Shown here: positions 6,132-13,392 of the stretch, in pieces
Layout of the letters: every line of letters begins with the position of its first letter
Position numbering within the stretch: position 1 is the stretch's first letter
Source: Clostridium sp. CAG:169
Lineage (GTDB): Bacteria > Bacillota > Clostridia > Oscillospirales > Ruminococcaceae
DNA length: 13,838 nt
Assembly: GCA_000435195.1 (NCBI GenBank)
Contig: FR880304.1
Coordinates: forward strand, 15,755-29,592
Reading direction: 5' to 3'
Made by a program: the position numbers and the translations under genes
Notes under the pieces: generated by a model
Told to the model about the DNA's origin: nothing
The model's database searches: none
The model's input: the letters and a program-made list of their open reading frames with translations, nothing else

Positions 6132-7166
6132 ATGAATGAAAAACTCAGCTTCGCCTGTGATTATGCAAAAGGAGCTCATCCTGATATTCTGCGGAAGATG
6201 ATGGAAACTAATATGATAAATACAGCAGGATATGGGCTTGATGAGATCTCTGAATCCACCAGAGACAGAATCAGAAAAGCCTGTGAATGTGAAAGAGCTG
6301 CTGTGGAGTTTCTGGTAGGAGGCACGCAGACGAATGCCGTTATGGTCGATGCCCTTTTGAAATCCTATCAGGGAGTCATTGCAGCAGAGACGGGGCATAT
6401 CAGTGTACATGAGGCAGGTGCCATCGAAGCAAATGGGCATAAGGTTCTTACAATTCCGCATCAGTACGGAAAGATATCCGCCGAGGCAGTAGAAAAATAT
6501 CTGGATGACTATTACAATGACGCGAACCACGAACATATGGTAATGCCGGGAATGGTTTATCTGTCCCATCCCACGGAGTACGGAACGCTTTATACCAAGG
6601 CGGAACTTCAGGCTTTCAGAAACGTGTGTGATAAGTATGGAATTTACCTGTATGTGGATGGAGCAAGACTTGCCTATGCGCTTTCATGCCCGGAAAACGA
6701 CGTGACGCTTACGTGTCTGGCAGAGCTTTGCGATGCCTTCTATATCGGCGGTACCAAGTGCGGCGCACTGTTTGGAGAAGCAGTGGTGGTTCCGGAGCCG
6801 GAAAAGATACCTCACCTTTTCACGATCATCAAGCAGCATGGAGCTCTTCTGGCGAAAGGAAGACTACTGGGAATCCAGTTTGACGAGCTGTTCCGGGATG
6901 ATCTATATATGAAGATTGGAAAACCGGCGATTGAATCAGCAGCGCGCATAAGGAAGGCTTTACTGGAAAAAGGGTACCGTCTGTATTTTGAATCACCGAC
7001 GAATCAGATCTTTGTTGTCATCGAAAATGATGCGCTGAAAAGGCTGGGAGAAAAAGTCGAGTACGGATTCTGGGAAAAATACGATGACGATCACACTGTG
7101 ATCCGGTTTGCGGCAGACTGGGGAACAACAGAAGCTGAAATGGACGCATTGATCGATATCCTATAG
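6132..7166 (+). CDS. Threonine aldolase-like PLP enzyme (beta-eliminating lyase family)
   Basis: A fold-type I PLP enzyme of 344 aa resembling low-specificity L-threonine aldolases, which split L-threonine or other beta-hydroxy amino acids into glycine and an aldehyde in the cytoplasm. Visible hallmarks are the N-terminal CDYAKGAHPDIL and YGLDE segments (about 9-38), the GGTQTNA cofactor loop (63-69), HISVHEAGA (89-97), the aspartate of YVDGARL (D176) that contacts the PLP ring, and the Schiff-base lysine K209 in YIGGTKCGALFGE. Length and order of motifs are normal for the family. It is the first gene of the plus-strand cluster and is followed after 10 nt by the phzF-like gene, so the two are co-transcribed. 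Related family members can act on other beta-hydroxy amino acids, so the true substrate may not be threonine. Confidence 0.9.
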   Translation: MNEKLSFACDYAKGAHPDILRKMMETNMINTAGYGLDEISESTRDRIRKACECERAAVEFLVGGTQTNAVMVDALLKSYQGVIAAETGHISVHEAGAIEANGHKVLTIPHQYGKISAEAVEKYLDDYYNDANHEHMVMPGMVYLSHPTEYGTLYTKAELQAFRNVCDKYGIYLYVDGARLAYALSCPENDVTLTCLAELCDAFYIGGTKCGALFGEAVVVPEPEKIPHLFTIIKQHGALLAKGRLLGIQFDELFRDDLYMKIGKPAIESAARIRKALLEKGYRLYFESPTNQIFVVIENDALKRLGEKVEYGFWEKYDDDHTVIRFAADWGTTEAEMDALIDIL

Positions 7167-7176
7167 AAGGAGCACT

Positions 7177-7962
7177 ATGATGAGACAATATGTAGTTGAT
7201 GCATTTACGGATAAGCCTTTTTCAGGAAACCCGGCTGCGGTCTGCGTTATGGACAGCTGGCCTTCGGAGGAATCCATGATGAAGCTGGCGATGGAGAACA
7301 ATTTATCCGAAACGGCATTCATAGTAAAGGAAGATACAGGATACCGTCTGCGCTGGTTTACACCGGGCACTGAGGTGGAACTTTGCGGGCATGCAACTTT
7401 GGCATCCTCCTATGTAATTCTAAATTACTACGATACAGACAGAGATATAGTGCAGTTCAATACGCTGAGCGGGGTGCTGACAGTCAGAAAGAACGGTGAC
7501 CTGTATCAGATGGATTTCCCGACCTATGAACTGAAAGAGGTTCCGGTTACAGATGAGATGGAGCAGGCTTTTGGCGTGCGTCCCATCAAGGCGGTGCTGG
7601 GACTGGATTTGGTTTGTGTTTTTGAAACGGAAGAACAGGTGCGGCAGATGCATCCGGATCACGATCGCCTTATGGGTATCGAAGGTCGCATTCAGAATGC
7701 CACAGCAGCGGGAAAAGAAACAGACTGTGTCTCCCGGAGCTTTTGTCCCAAACTTTCTGTAGCAGAAGATCCCGTCTGCGGTTCTGCGCATTGTCAGATC
7801 GCAGATTATTGGTCAGGCGTGCTGGGCAAGAAAAAGATACAAGCGTATCAAGCGTCAAAACGCGGTGGATATCTATACTGCGAGATGCTTGAAAACGGAA
7901 GGATATCCATCAGTGGGAAAGTAGCGTTAGTAGCGATTTCAGATATTGTGGCTAAGCTGTAA
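7177..7962 (+). CDS. PhzF-family isomerase/epimerase-like protein
   Basis: The 261-aa protein has the two-lobed PhzF/diaminopimelate-epimerase-like fold signatures: DAFTDKPFSGNPAAVC (8-23), NLSETAF with the catalytic-position Glu E45, FTPGTEVELCGHATLA (61-76) and EDPVCGSAHC near the C-terminus. PhzF itself isomerises a dihydroxyanthranilate in phenazine synthesis, but most bacterial homologues stand outside phenazine clusters and have unknown substrates; there are no other phenazine genes here. GAAGGAG at 7166-7172, overlapping the stop of the aldolase gene, precedes a double ATG (7177 and 7180); either could be used. The 10-nt gap indicates translational coupling with the aldolase. The segment just before EDPVCGSAH (GIEGRIQNATAAGKETD) departs from the usual family pattern. 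Confidence 0.9.
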   Translation: MMRQYVVDAFTDKPFSGNPAAVCVMDSWPSEESMMKLAMENNLSETAFIVKEDTGYRLRWFTPGTEVELCGHATLASSYVILNYYDTDRDIVQFNTLSGVLTVRKNGDLYQMDFPTYELKEVPVTDEMEQAFGVRPIKAVLGLDLVCVFETEEQVRQMHPDHDRLMGIEGRIQNATAAGKETDCVSRSFCPKLSVAEDPVCGSAHCQIADYWSGVLGKKKIQAYQASKRGGYLYCEMLENGRISISGKVALVAISDIVAKL

Positions 7963-7987
7963 TAAAAATGTTTCTACGAAATATCGA

Positions 7988-8021
7988 GGCTCCCGCACTG
8001 CCATCATAGGCGGCGGGGAGC
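7988..8021. repeat. 34-nt hairpin repeat, copy 1, upstream of arginase-like gene
   Basis: This segment begins GGCTCCC, ends GGGGAGC and can fold by pairing GCTCCC with GGGAGC plus an inner GCC/GGC. It matches the segment at 8944-8977 at 30 of 34 positions and loosely resembles the terminator at 9531-9573. No T-run follows it, so on its own it is not a good terminator; it may be a decayed terminator, a processing site, or a repeat copied with the arginase-like gene. Confidence 0.6.
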
Positions 8022-8060
8022 ACAGTCCTTGCGAGATAAATAAAGGAGGGTTCAAACCAG

Positions 8061-8918
8061 ATGAAAACAATCAGACTTTTGTATCCGGATCATGTGAGCG
8101 GCGGTCTGGAAACCTATTATTTCGGAGCAAACCTGCTTCAGTATATTCTGCCGAAGAACGACAGTCAGCCGATTGTGCGGGTAGAGATCGCTCCGCCGGA
8201 TGGAAAAGAAAAAGCGATCACAAACGGTATTTCCGCTGAGAATGAAGTGCTCTCCGGGATCGCAGACGCACAGAAGAAGCTGGGCATGGAGAAACCTGAT
8301 CGAGTTATCACGATCGGCGGAAACTGCGTCGTCTCTCTTGCGCCGTTTGATTATCTTCACGGCAAGTATGAGAACACCGGCATTATCTGGATCGACGCGC
8401 ATCCGGACGTTTCTACTGTGAATGACGGATATCCCTGCGCACACGCCATGGTGCTGGGCAGCCTTTTGGGGCATGGCGCAGATCAGCTTGTGTCTAAAAT
8501 GAAAAACCCCGCATTCAAACCGGAGGATATTTTTTATGTTGGACTTCAGCCTGTGCATGATTATCAGGAGAAGTTTCTGAAGGAAATCGGAGTCAATTAT
8601 AAAGTGCAGGATCAGGCAATTGTTTCTGACGATGAGATCACTGATTTTGTGAAAAAGTTCGATCATATCCTTCTGCATTTTGACATTGATGTACTGGATG
8701 AGCATCTGTTCCATTCGACCTATTATGCGAACTCCGAGCTGGTTGGTGACGGAGCCGGCGGCGGAAAGATGACTATGGAAAAGCTGGCTGACATTTTGAA
8801 ACTGATCGAAGATCATGCAAATATTGTCGGCTTTACCATTGCAGAGTATCTTCCTTTTGACGAGCACAGACTGCATAAGATGCTCTCAGGTGTAAGGCTG
8901 TTAACTGATACTGAATGA
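8061..8918 (+). CDS. Divergent arginase/ureohydrolase-family protein
   Basis: The 285-aa protein fits the arginase-agmatinase fold, whose members hydrolyse guanidino or similar C-N bonds with a two-metal (usually Mn) centre. Visible ligand motifs are IDAHPDV (D112, H114, D116), HFDIDVLD (D208, D210) and AEYLP (E262). The first ligand motif, normally GGDHS, reads G86-G-N88-C89, so the usual metal-binding His is Cys and the Asp is Asn; the insertion NDGYPCAHAMVL replaces the substrate loop seen in true arginases. The enzyme may therefore have altered metal use or a different substrate. AAGGAGGG at 8043-8050 with 10-nt spacing sets the ATG at 8061. It follows the PhzF-like gene by 98 nt, with a hairpin repeat between, so it may be on the same transcript or partly uncoupled. 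A strong stem-loop ends the unit at 8982-9027. Confidence 0.85.
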   Translation: MKTIRLLYPDHVSGGLETYYFGANLLQYILPKNDSQPIVRVEIAPPDGKEKAITNGISAENEVLSGIADAQKKLGMEKPDRVITIGGNCVVSLAPFDYLHGKYENTGIIWIDAHPDVSTVNDGYPCAHAMVLGSLLGHGADQLVSKMKNPAFKPEDIFYVGLQPVHDYQEKFLKEIGVNYKVQDQAIVSDDEITDFVKKFDHILLHFDIDVLDEHLFHSTYYANSELVGDGAGGGKMTMEKLADILKLIEDHANIVGFTIAEYLPFDEHRLHKMLSGVRLLTDTE

Positions 8919-8943
8919 TGTTATGCTTCCACTACAGGCAAAA

Positions 8944-8977
8944 GGCTCCCACACTGCCATTATCGGCGGCGGGTAGC
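8944..8977. repeat. 34-nt hairpin repeat, copy 2, downstream of arginase-like gene
   Basis: This is a direct-orientation second copy of the 7988-8021 segment, with 4 differences in 34 positions. One change (GGGTAGC for GGGGAGC) weakens the stem. Together the two copies bracket the arginase-like gene, 956 bp apart start to start. Confidence 0.6.
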
Positions 8978-8981
8978 TAAG

Positions 8982-9027
8982 AACGAGAGAACAGCTCCTT
9001 AACACATGTGTTAAGCAGGCTCTCGTT
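8982..9027 (+). terminator. Long stem-loop terminator with perfect 18-bp inner palindrome
   Basis: The outer stem AACGAGAG (8982-8989) pairs with CTCTCGTT (9020-9027) and runs into GTTTTG. Inside lies the perfect palindrome CTTAACACATGTGTTAAG (8998-9015). It is placed correctly to end the aldolase-phzF-arginase transcript and insulate the XRE gene. The inner palindrome could also serve as a protein-binding site. Confidence 0.7.
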
Positions 9028-9095
9028 TTGCGTGCTGGGATTGCTTTATCCCGTGGGCTACAATAGGATCATCCCGGATGAAGGAGGCAAAGTAC

Positions 9096-9497
9096 ATGGA
9101 AATAGGTACAATAGTCAAAAAACTGCGCACCGACAGGCATATAAAACAGGAGTCATTCGCAGAGGCTCTTGGCGTGTCGGTGCAGACAGTATCCCGTTGG
9201 GAGAATGATGTCAATTATCCGGATATTGCCATGCTCCCTCAGATTGCCTCGTTTTTCCATGTAACCACGGACTACCTTCTGGGAGTGAAAGGAGAGTTCA
9301 CAATGGCAAAATTAATGAGAACCACAGAAGAGTTTCAGGTTGGGACACGCGAAGAGGCCGAAAAGATGGTAAAAGACTTTCAGGCTGCGCCTTTTCCCAA
9401 GGTAAGCTCTTATGAGATCAATGAAGAAGGAAACCAGATCGTACTGACCGTTCATAAAGAGTTCGGCGTTGAGCTGGATCAGATGAAGTTCGACTGA
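9096..9497 (+). CDS. XRE-family helix-turn-helix regulator with a C-terminal extension that has its own start signal
   Basis: Residues 1-66 form a Cro/CI-type HTH domain (IGTIVKKLRTDRHIKQESFAEALGVSVQTVSRWEND … TTDYLLGV), a DNA-binding repressor type common in mobile elements and Clostridia. The start ATG at 9096 follows AAGGAGG (9081-9087) with 8-nt spacing; the frame also reaches 9078 without a site. Residues 70-133 (MAKLMRTTEEFQVGTREEAEKM … KEFGVELDQMKFD) are a separate small alpha/beta-like segment. It begins at a Met whose codon (9303) is preceded by AAAGGAG (9288-9294) at ideal 8-nt spacing, so it may also be made alone as a 64-aa protein. I do not recognise a function for this segment. 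The gene lies after a strong terminator and ends in another, so it is a single-gene unit. Its targets are unknown. Confidence 0.85.
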   Translation: MEIGTIVKKLRTDRHIKQESFAEALGVSVQTVSRWENDVNYPDIAMLPQIASFFHVTTDYLLGVKGEFTMAKLMRTTEEFQVGTREEAEKMVKDFQAAPFPKVSSYEINEEGNQIVLTVHKEFGVELDQMKFD

Positions 9498-9530
9498 TAT
9501 GAAAAGCATATCCTGACATCAAAACGCAGT

Positions 9531-9573
9531 AAGGCTCCTCACTACTGATAAAGTTTCAGTGGCGGGGAGCCTT
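9531..9573. terminator. Terminator between XRE gene and convergent recombinase gene
   Basis: AAGGCTCC (9531-9538) pairs with GGAGCCTT (9566-9573), with an inner ACTGA/TCAGT stem (9544-9548, 9556-9560), followed on the plus strand by GTTTTAT. It ends four bases before the stop codon of the minus-strand recombinase gene and could act in both directions, more strongly on plus. Its outer arms resemble the two 34-nt hairpin repeats around the arginase-like gene. Confidence 0.75.
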
Positions 9574-9576
9574 GTT

Positions 9577-11145
9577 TTATGCTTCGATGTCGATTGTGAT
9601 ACCGGATTTGAATTCCACGGTGAAGTGGTCGGCAAAGACGGTGATCTTCTCGATGAGCTTTTTGACCAGAGTCTCATCAAACTCTGTGATGTCGGTTTCC
9701 TGCCCGGAGATGAAGTCCTGCAGCTCCTTGATTCGGTTCATGGCTTCTTCCCGGTGATGGCTATCGAGCTCGGATTGTTCCTTCTGGTCGCGGAGCCGGA
9801 AAATCTCATCGGCGATAGCGTCATAGTCCTGCTTGTTATTTGCCTTCTTGATGAGCTCTTTTTGCAGTTCCTCCAGTCTTGCCTGAATGCCGTCCGGTGA
9901 GAGGGTGTCAGCGTTAACCACGGCCTTGGCGATGTTCTGCTGTAAGGTTTTCAGGAAAAAGTCCCGCTCGGTAAGGATCTGATGGAAGGCCTTGACCGTG
10001 ACCTCCTGCAGCAGGAGCTCGTTGACCGTCCGGTTGGTACAGTCCTTTTCAGCGGAGGTGGGCTCCAAGCGACTGATGCAGCGCCAGACGATGGATTTGC
10101 AGCCGTGGTTGTTCCAGTGAACGCGCCGGTAAAGCTCGCCGCAGTTTCCGCAGAAAACCATCTGTGCAAAACAGTGATTGCAGGAGAAGCTGCGTTTCTT
10201 GCCTGTCGGACTGACGTGGACTACCCTACGACGGACAAGCTCTGCCTGCACCTGCATGAAGAGCTCTTTCGGAATGATCGCTTCGTGGTCGCCCTCTACG
10301 TAGTATTGAGGAACGGTGCCGTTGTTCTTGATCCGCTTCTTTGTCAGGAAGTCTGTGGTGTAGGTCTTTTGAAGCAGGGCGTCTCTCATGTACTTCTCAT
10401 TTCGGAGAATCTTGTTGATGGTGCTGGTGTGCCATTTTGTCTTGCCAGCGCCGGTGAGAATGCCGTCAGTCATAAGCCCGTCGGCGATCTTATCCATGCT
10501 GGAACCTTCGAGGTATTCCCGGTAGATGCGCTTTACGATTTCTGCCTGCTCCGGATCGATAATCAGGTGTCCGCTGTCATCCTTGGTGTATCCGAGGAAG
10601 CGATTGTGGTTGACCTGAACCTTACCTTGCTGGTAGCGGTATTGCAGTCCCAGTTTGATGTTCTGGCTCATTGACTGGCTTTCCTGCTGGGCAAGGCTCG
10701 CCATGATCGTGATCAGCACCTCGCCTTTAGCGTCCAGCGTGTTGATGGCTTCCTTCTCAAAATAAACTGGTATGTTCTTATCCTTCAGCTGCCGGATGTA
10801 TTGCAGGCAGTCGAGAGTGTTGCGGGCAAATCGACTGATGGACTTAGTGATGACCATGTCGATATTTCCGGCCATGCACTCGTCGATCATACGATTGAAT
10901 TCGTCACGTTTTTTCGTGTTGGTGCCGGAGATACCGTCGTCTGCAAATATGCCCGCCAGCTCCCATTCCGGATTCTTTTGAATGTACTCGGTGTAGTGCG
11001 TGACCTGAGCCTCGTAGCTTGTTTCCTGTTCTTCGGAATCTGTGCTGACGCGGCAGTAGGCTGCAACACGGAGCTTTTTCTGCGCTGATTGTTTTACTGT
11101 ATTTCCGACCTGTCGTCTGGCCGGAATCACCATAACATTTCCCAT
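9577..11145 (-). CDS. Large serine recombinase (third of three)
   Basis: A 522-aa site-specific recombinase that would cut and rejoin att sites through a phosphoserine intermediate. Resolvase domain about 24-165 with the nucleophile S34 in AAYCRVSTD and active-site arginines in KSISRFARN (101-109); recombinase (DNA-binding) domain about 180-300; zinc ribbon with C332, C335, C356 and C369; then a coiled-coil-rich tail (about 410-490). Its ATG overlaps the TAA of the preceding small gene by one base (TAATG), and GAGGT lies within that gene's end, indicating translational coupling. It is the last gene of the minus-strand module, ending beside a stem-loop. Together with the first recombinase of the trio it resembles systems in which two large serine recombinases cooperate, such as CcrA/CcrB of SCCmec; cooperation here is inferred. 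Confidence 0.95.
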   Translation of the reverse strand: MGNVMVIPARRQVGNTVKQSAQKKLRVAAYCRVSTDSEEQETSYEAQVTHYTEYIQKNPEWELAGIFADDGISGTNTKKRDEFNRMIDECMAGNIDMVITKSISRFARNTLDCLQYIRQLKDKNIPVYFEKEAINTLDAKGEVLITIMASLAQQESQSMSQNIKLGLQYRYQQGKVQVNHNRFLGYTKDDSGHLIIDPEQAEIVKRIYREYLEGSSMDKIADGLMTDGILTGAGKTKWHTSTINKILRNEKYMRDALLQKTYTTDFLTKKRIKNNGTVPQYYVEGDHEAIIPKELFMQVQAELVRRRVVHVSPTGKKRSFSCNHCFAQMVFCGNCGELYRRVHWNNHGCKSIVWRCISRLEPTSAEKDCTNRTVNELLLQEVTVKAFHQILTERDFFLKTLQQNIAKAVVNADTLSPDGIQARLEELQKELIKKANNKQDYDAIADEIFRLRDQKEQSELDSHHREEAMNRIKELQDFISGQETDITEFDETLVKKLIEKITVFADHFTVEFKSGITIDIEA

Positions 11146-11561
11146 TAGCTTACCTCGCTTTCAATGAGGCTGTAGAGGTATTCTGCTTGCAGCCTCGGAT
11201 CTTCATAGTGTTGCTCTGCCGCAGCCATGCGAAAGCCGGTAGGAGACGCTGCGGGTTTTACACTCTTTTTCCTGTTCAGCCTGCCAAGTTTCCCGGCGCG
11301 TTCAAATCGGATGGCGGCAGCTTTATCGTAGGTTTCCTGATCAATGATAGCCGGGTAAAAGTCGTCTCCGAGGTAGTGCCTGTTTTCCATCAGGCGCTTT
11401 GCCGTGCCGTGATAGGTTTCAATGCCAGCAGCGGCAGCAGCCTTGGCCAGTGCCATCCTGGAGAGGTAATTCTCATAGAGCTTTCGTATTTTATTGGCTT
11501 CATCCTCTTTAATCGTGGCGCAGCCGTTTTCAATGCTGTAGCCGTAGGGTGTATGTCCCAT
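11145..11561 (-). CDS. Small recombinase-domain protein without catalytic domain (second of three)
   Basis: A 138-aa protein that matches only the DNA-binding 'recombinase' part of large serine recombinases: TPYGYSIENGCATIKEDEANKIRKLYENYL resembles the PYGY … PEQA … IF segment of its neighbour, and RHYLGDDFYPAIIDQETYDKAAAIR resembles the NEKYVGD … EAII … EDFEAA segment. There is no resolvase domain, no catalytic Ser and no zinc ribbon. The start ATG (11561) lies 4 nt after the stop of the first recombinase, with AAAGGATG upstream, and its stop overlaps the next gene by one base. The tight spacing on both sides and an intact frame argue for a maintained gene rather than a remnant. It may be an accessory att-binding factor or directionality factor; this is inference. 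Confidence 0.85.
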   Translation of the reverse strand: MGHTPYGYSIENGCATIKEDEANKIRKLYENYLSRMALAKAAAAAGIETYHGTAKRLMENRHYLGDDFYPAIIDQETYDKAAAIRFERAGKLGRLNRKKSVKPAASPTGFRMAAAEQHYEDPRLQAEYLYSLIESEVS

Positions 11562-11565
11562 GTAT

Positions 11566-13125
11566 TCACATCCTTTCTCGAAGCGTCAGACCGCATTTCA
11601 GTTCAAAGCGCACTTCATTTCTGGAGCGGACAATGATGCGGTTCACATATTCATTAAACAGGTCATCATCGAATTCCTGAAGTATTCCACCTTTTTCTGT
11701 AAAGTGCAGAAGCGCTGTGGCTGCTGTGACCTTTGTTACATCTCCGGAAACAGCGTTTTTTAAGGCGTTGATCTCATCCCGGAAACTGTCTGCCTGAGAA
11801 AGCAGCTCGTTCGTTTCTTTGTTAAAAAGGATCGGGTCGATGATGCCCTGTGTCATGAGCTTTGTCAGCGTCTCGCGCTTTTCTGTGTTCTGCGCCAGTA
11901 GGGTCTGTATTTCCTGAATGCGCCGAAGAGAGTCATCAGACGATGTGTTTTTCAATGCTTCCACATATGGTTTTAGGATGATCCTGTGCGCGTAGACCAG
12001 CTTGTTCATCATGGTGATGAAAGCCTGCTTCAGATCATCGTCTTTTACAAAAAGCATGTGGCATTTATCCTTATCCTTGATGTGGGTACTGCAGCACCAT
12101 GCGGTGTATTTGTATCCGGTGCAGCTGTGTATCCGGTGCTTAAAGGTATCGCCGCACTCGCCGCAGATGATCTTCCCGGAGAAGGTGTAGCGATTCTGGT
12201 ATTTGTCACTCCCTTTGACGACACCTTTTTCCGTTGCCCGCTGGTGAATAAAAGCGTGAGCGGCTTCAAAGTCCTCCCGGCTGATGATTGCCTCGTGATG
12301 ATCCTTGACCATGTACTGTGTCTGCTCGCCGTGATTGTTGTGTCGGACAAAGCGTGAATCCGAGTACGTTTTCTGGAAAAGGCAGTCGCCGACATACTTC
12401 TCATTGGAGAGCATCCCGCGAATGGTTGTCGCCGTCCAGCGTCCGTTTCGCTTGGTAGGAATGCCGCGCCGGTTCAGGTCGTCCGCGATGGCGTGGGTAC
12501 CTTTGCCGGAGAGCAGCGCTGCGAAGATTTCCTTTACCACAGCCGCCTGCTCCGGATTTATGATCATCTGCTCGCCATCCCAATCGTAGCCGTAGGGTGG
12601 GTAGCTGACCTTATAGGTGCCGCTCTCAAAGCGTTTCTGGATTGACCATTTGTTGTTTTCCGATATGGATACAGACTCGCCTTCGGCCATGCTGGAGAGA
12701 ATTGCCAGAAACAGCTCGCTCTCCATTGAGCCGGTGTTGATGTTTTCCTTTTCAAAATAAATCGGAATGTGCAGGGCGAGCAGTTTTCTTACCAGCTCTA
12801 AGCAGTCCGTTGTGTTCCGGCTGAAGCGGCTGATGGATTTTGTAATAACAAAGTCCACTTTACCGGCCTTGCAGTCGTCAATAAGCCGTAAGAGCTCTGG
12901 GCGCTTGTCCTTCTTGGTGCCAGTAATGCCTTCGTCGTAATAGAGTCCAGCGAACTCCCAGTCATCACGGGATGTGATGTAATTTTCGTAGTGGGTTTTC
13001 TGTGCCTCAAGGCTTTCAAGCTGGGCATCGGAATCCGTAGAGACGCGGCAGTAGGCGGCTACCCTGATCTTCTTGAGTTTAACTTTCGAGCTCGCTGTTT
13101 CCGCGATTTTCGTAACTTTTTTCAA
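11566..13125 (-). CDS. Large serine recombinase (first of three)
   Basis: A 519-aa site-specific recombinase. Resolvase domain about 20-165 with nucleophile S29 in AAYCRVSTD and KSISRFSRN (96-104) carrying active-site arginines; recombinase domain about 175-300 (PPYGYDWDGEQMIINPEQAAVV); zinc ribbon with C321, C324, C344/C345 and C355; coiled-coil region about 390-470. The start is a TTG at 13125 with AGGAGGG 7-8 nt upstream; no better ATG is nearby. It is the first of three coupled recombinase-family genes and follows the SHOCT-like gene by 52 nt. It is clearly paralogous but far from identical to the third recombinase, so the pair has diverged in DNA or partner specificity rather than being a recent duplication. 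Confidence 0.95.
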   Translation of the reverse strand: MKKVTKIAETASSKVKLKKIRVAAYCRVSTDSDAQLESLEAQKTHYENYITSRDDWEFAGLYYDEGITGTKKDKRPELLRLIDDCKAGKVDFVITKSISRFSRNTTDCLELVRKLLALHIPIYFEKENINTGSMESELFLAILSSMAEGESVSISENNKWSIQKRFESGTYKVSYPPYGYDWDGEQMIINPEQAAVVKEIFAALLSGKGTHAIADDLNRRGIPTKRNGRWTATTIRGMLSNEKYVGDCLFQKTYSDSRFVRHNNHGEQTQYMVKDHHEAIISREDFEAAHAFIHQRATEKGVVKGSDKYQNRYTFSGKIICGECGDTFKHRIHSCTGYKYTAWCCSTHIKDKDKCHMLFVKDDDLKQAFITMMNKLVYAHRIILKPYVEALKNTSSDDSLRRIQEIQTLLAQNTEKRETLTKLMTQGIIDPILFNKETNELLSQADSFRDEINALKNAVSGDVTKVTAATALLHFTEKGGILQEFDDDLFNEYVNRIIVRSRNEVRFELKCGLTLRERM

Positions 13126-13177
13126 GGGAAGTCCCTCCTTTCCGTACGTCTATACATCACTCTAAAGCGACTACATA

Positions 13178-13384
13178 TCAAGGGATTTTCGGCATTATTT
13201 CCGCGAACAAGGGAGAGAAAGTTTCCCGATTGATGGCGGTTAATTTGTTAAATTCAGCCACAGAAATGAGGCCGTCATCGAGCGTCTTCTTTGCGATTAT
13301 CTGTGCTCTGCGGTAGTCCAGATCGCCCTGAATCCGCTCCTGCGTGAAATATCCAGATTGAACATTTGTGATTTCGTCTGTCAT
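13178..13384 (-). CDS. Small SHOCT-like protein
   Basis: A 68-aa acidic/basic mixed protein with no membrane segment. The core RAQIIAKKTLDDGLISVAEFNKLTAIN has the spacing of SHOCT-type short C-terminal domains (a helix, then a 'L..G.I...EF..L' motif), and the family-like tail RETFSPLFAEIM follows. Small proteins of this kind accompany serine recombinases in Clostridia mobile elements; their function is unknown. The ATG at 13384 is chosen because GGAGGTG lies 8 nt upstream. The longer frame from a GTG at 13408 would start inside a hairpin loop. The ribosome binding site is in a strong stem (13393-13416), suggesting translation is controlled. It may be co-transcribed with the recombinase genes 52 nt downstream. 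Confidence 0.75.
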   Translation of the reverse strand: MTDEITNVQSGYFTQERIQGDLDYRRAQIIAKKTLDDGLISVAEFNKLTAINRETFSPLFAEIMPKIP

Positions 13385-13392
13385 AACATATC

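Noticed and set aside
7963..8060. A riboswitch (for example a guanidine type) in front of the arginase-like gene
   Set aside because: The only clear structure is the 34-nt hairpin, which recurs after the gene as well; none of the conserved loop motifs of known guanidine riboswitches is visible.
8052..8876. A 274-codon minus-strand open frame opposite the arginase-like gene
   Set aside because: The plus strand carries the metal-binding motifs and a good ribosome binding site; the minus frame has neither.
10296..10314. An 11-nt match (CGTAGTATTGA) between the rlmD 3' end and the third recombinase gene as an att repeat
   Set aside because: Matches of this length are expected by chance in a window of this size, and the copy lies inside a recombinase coding sequence.
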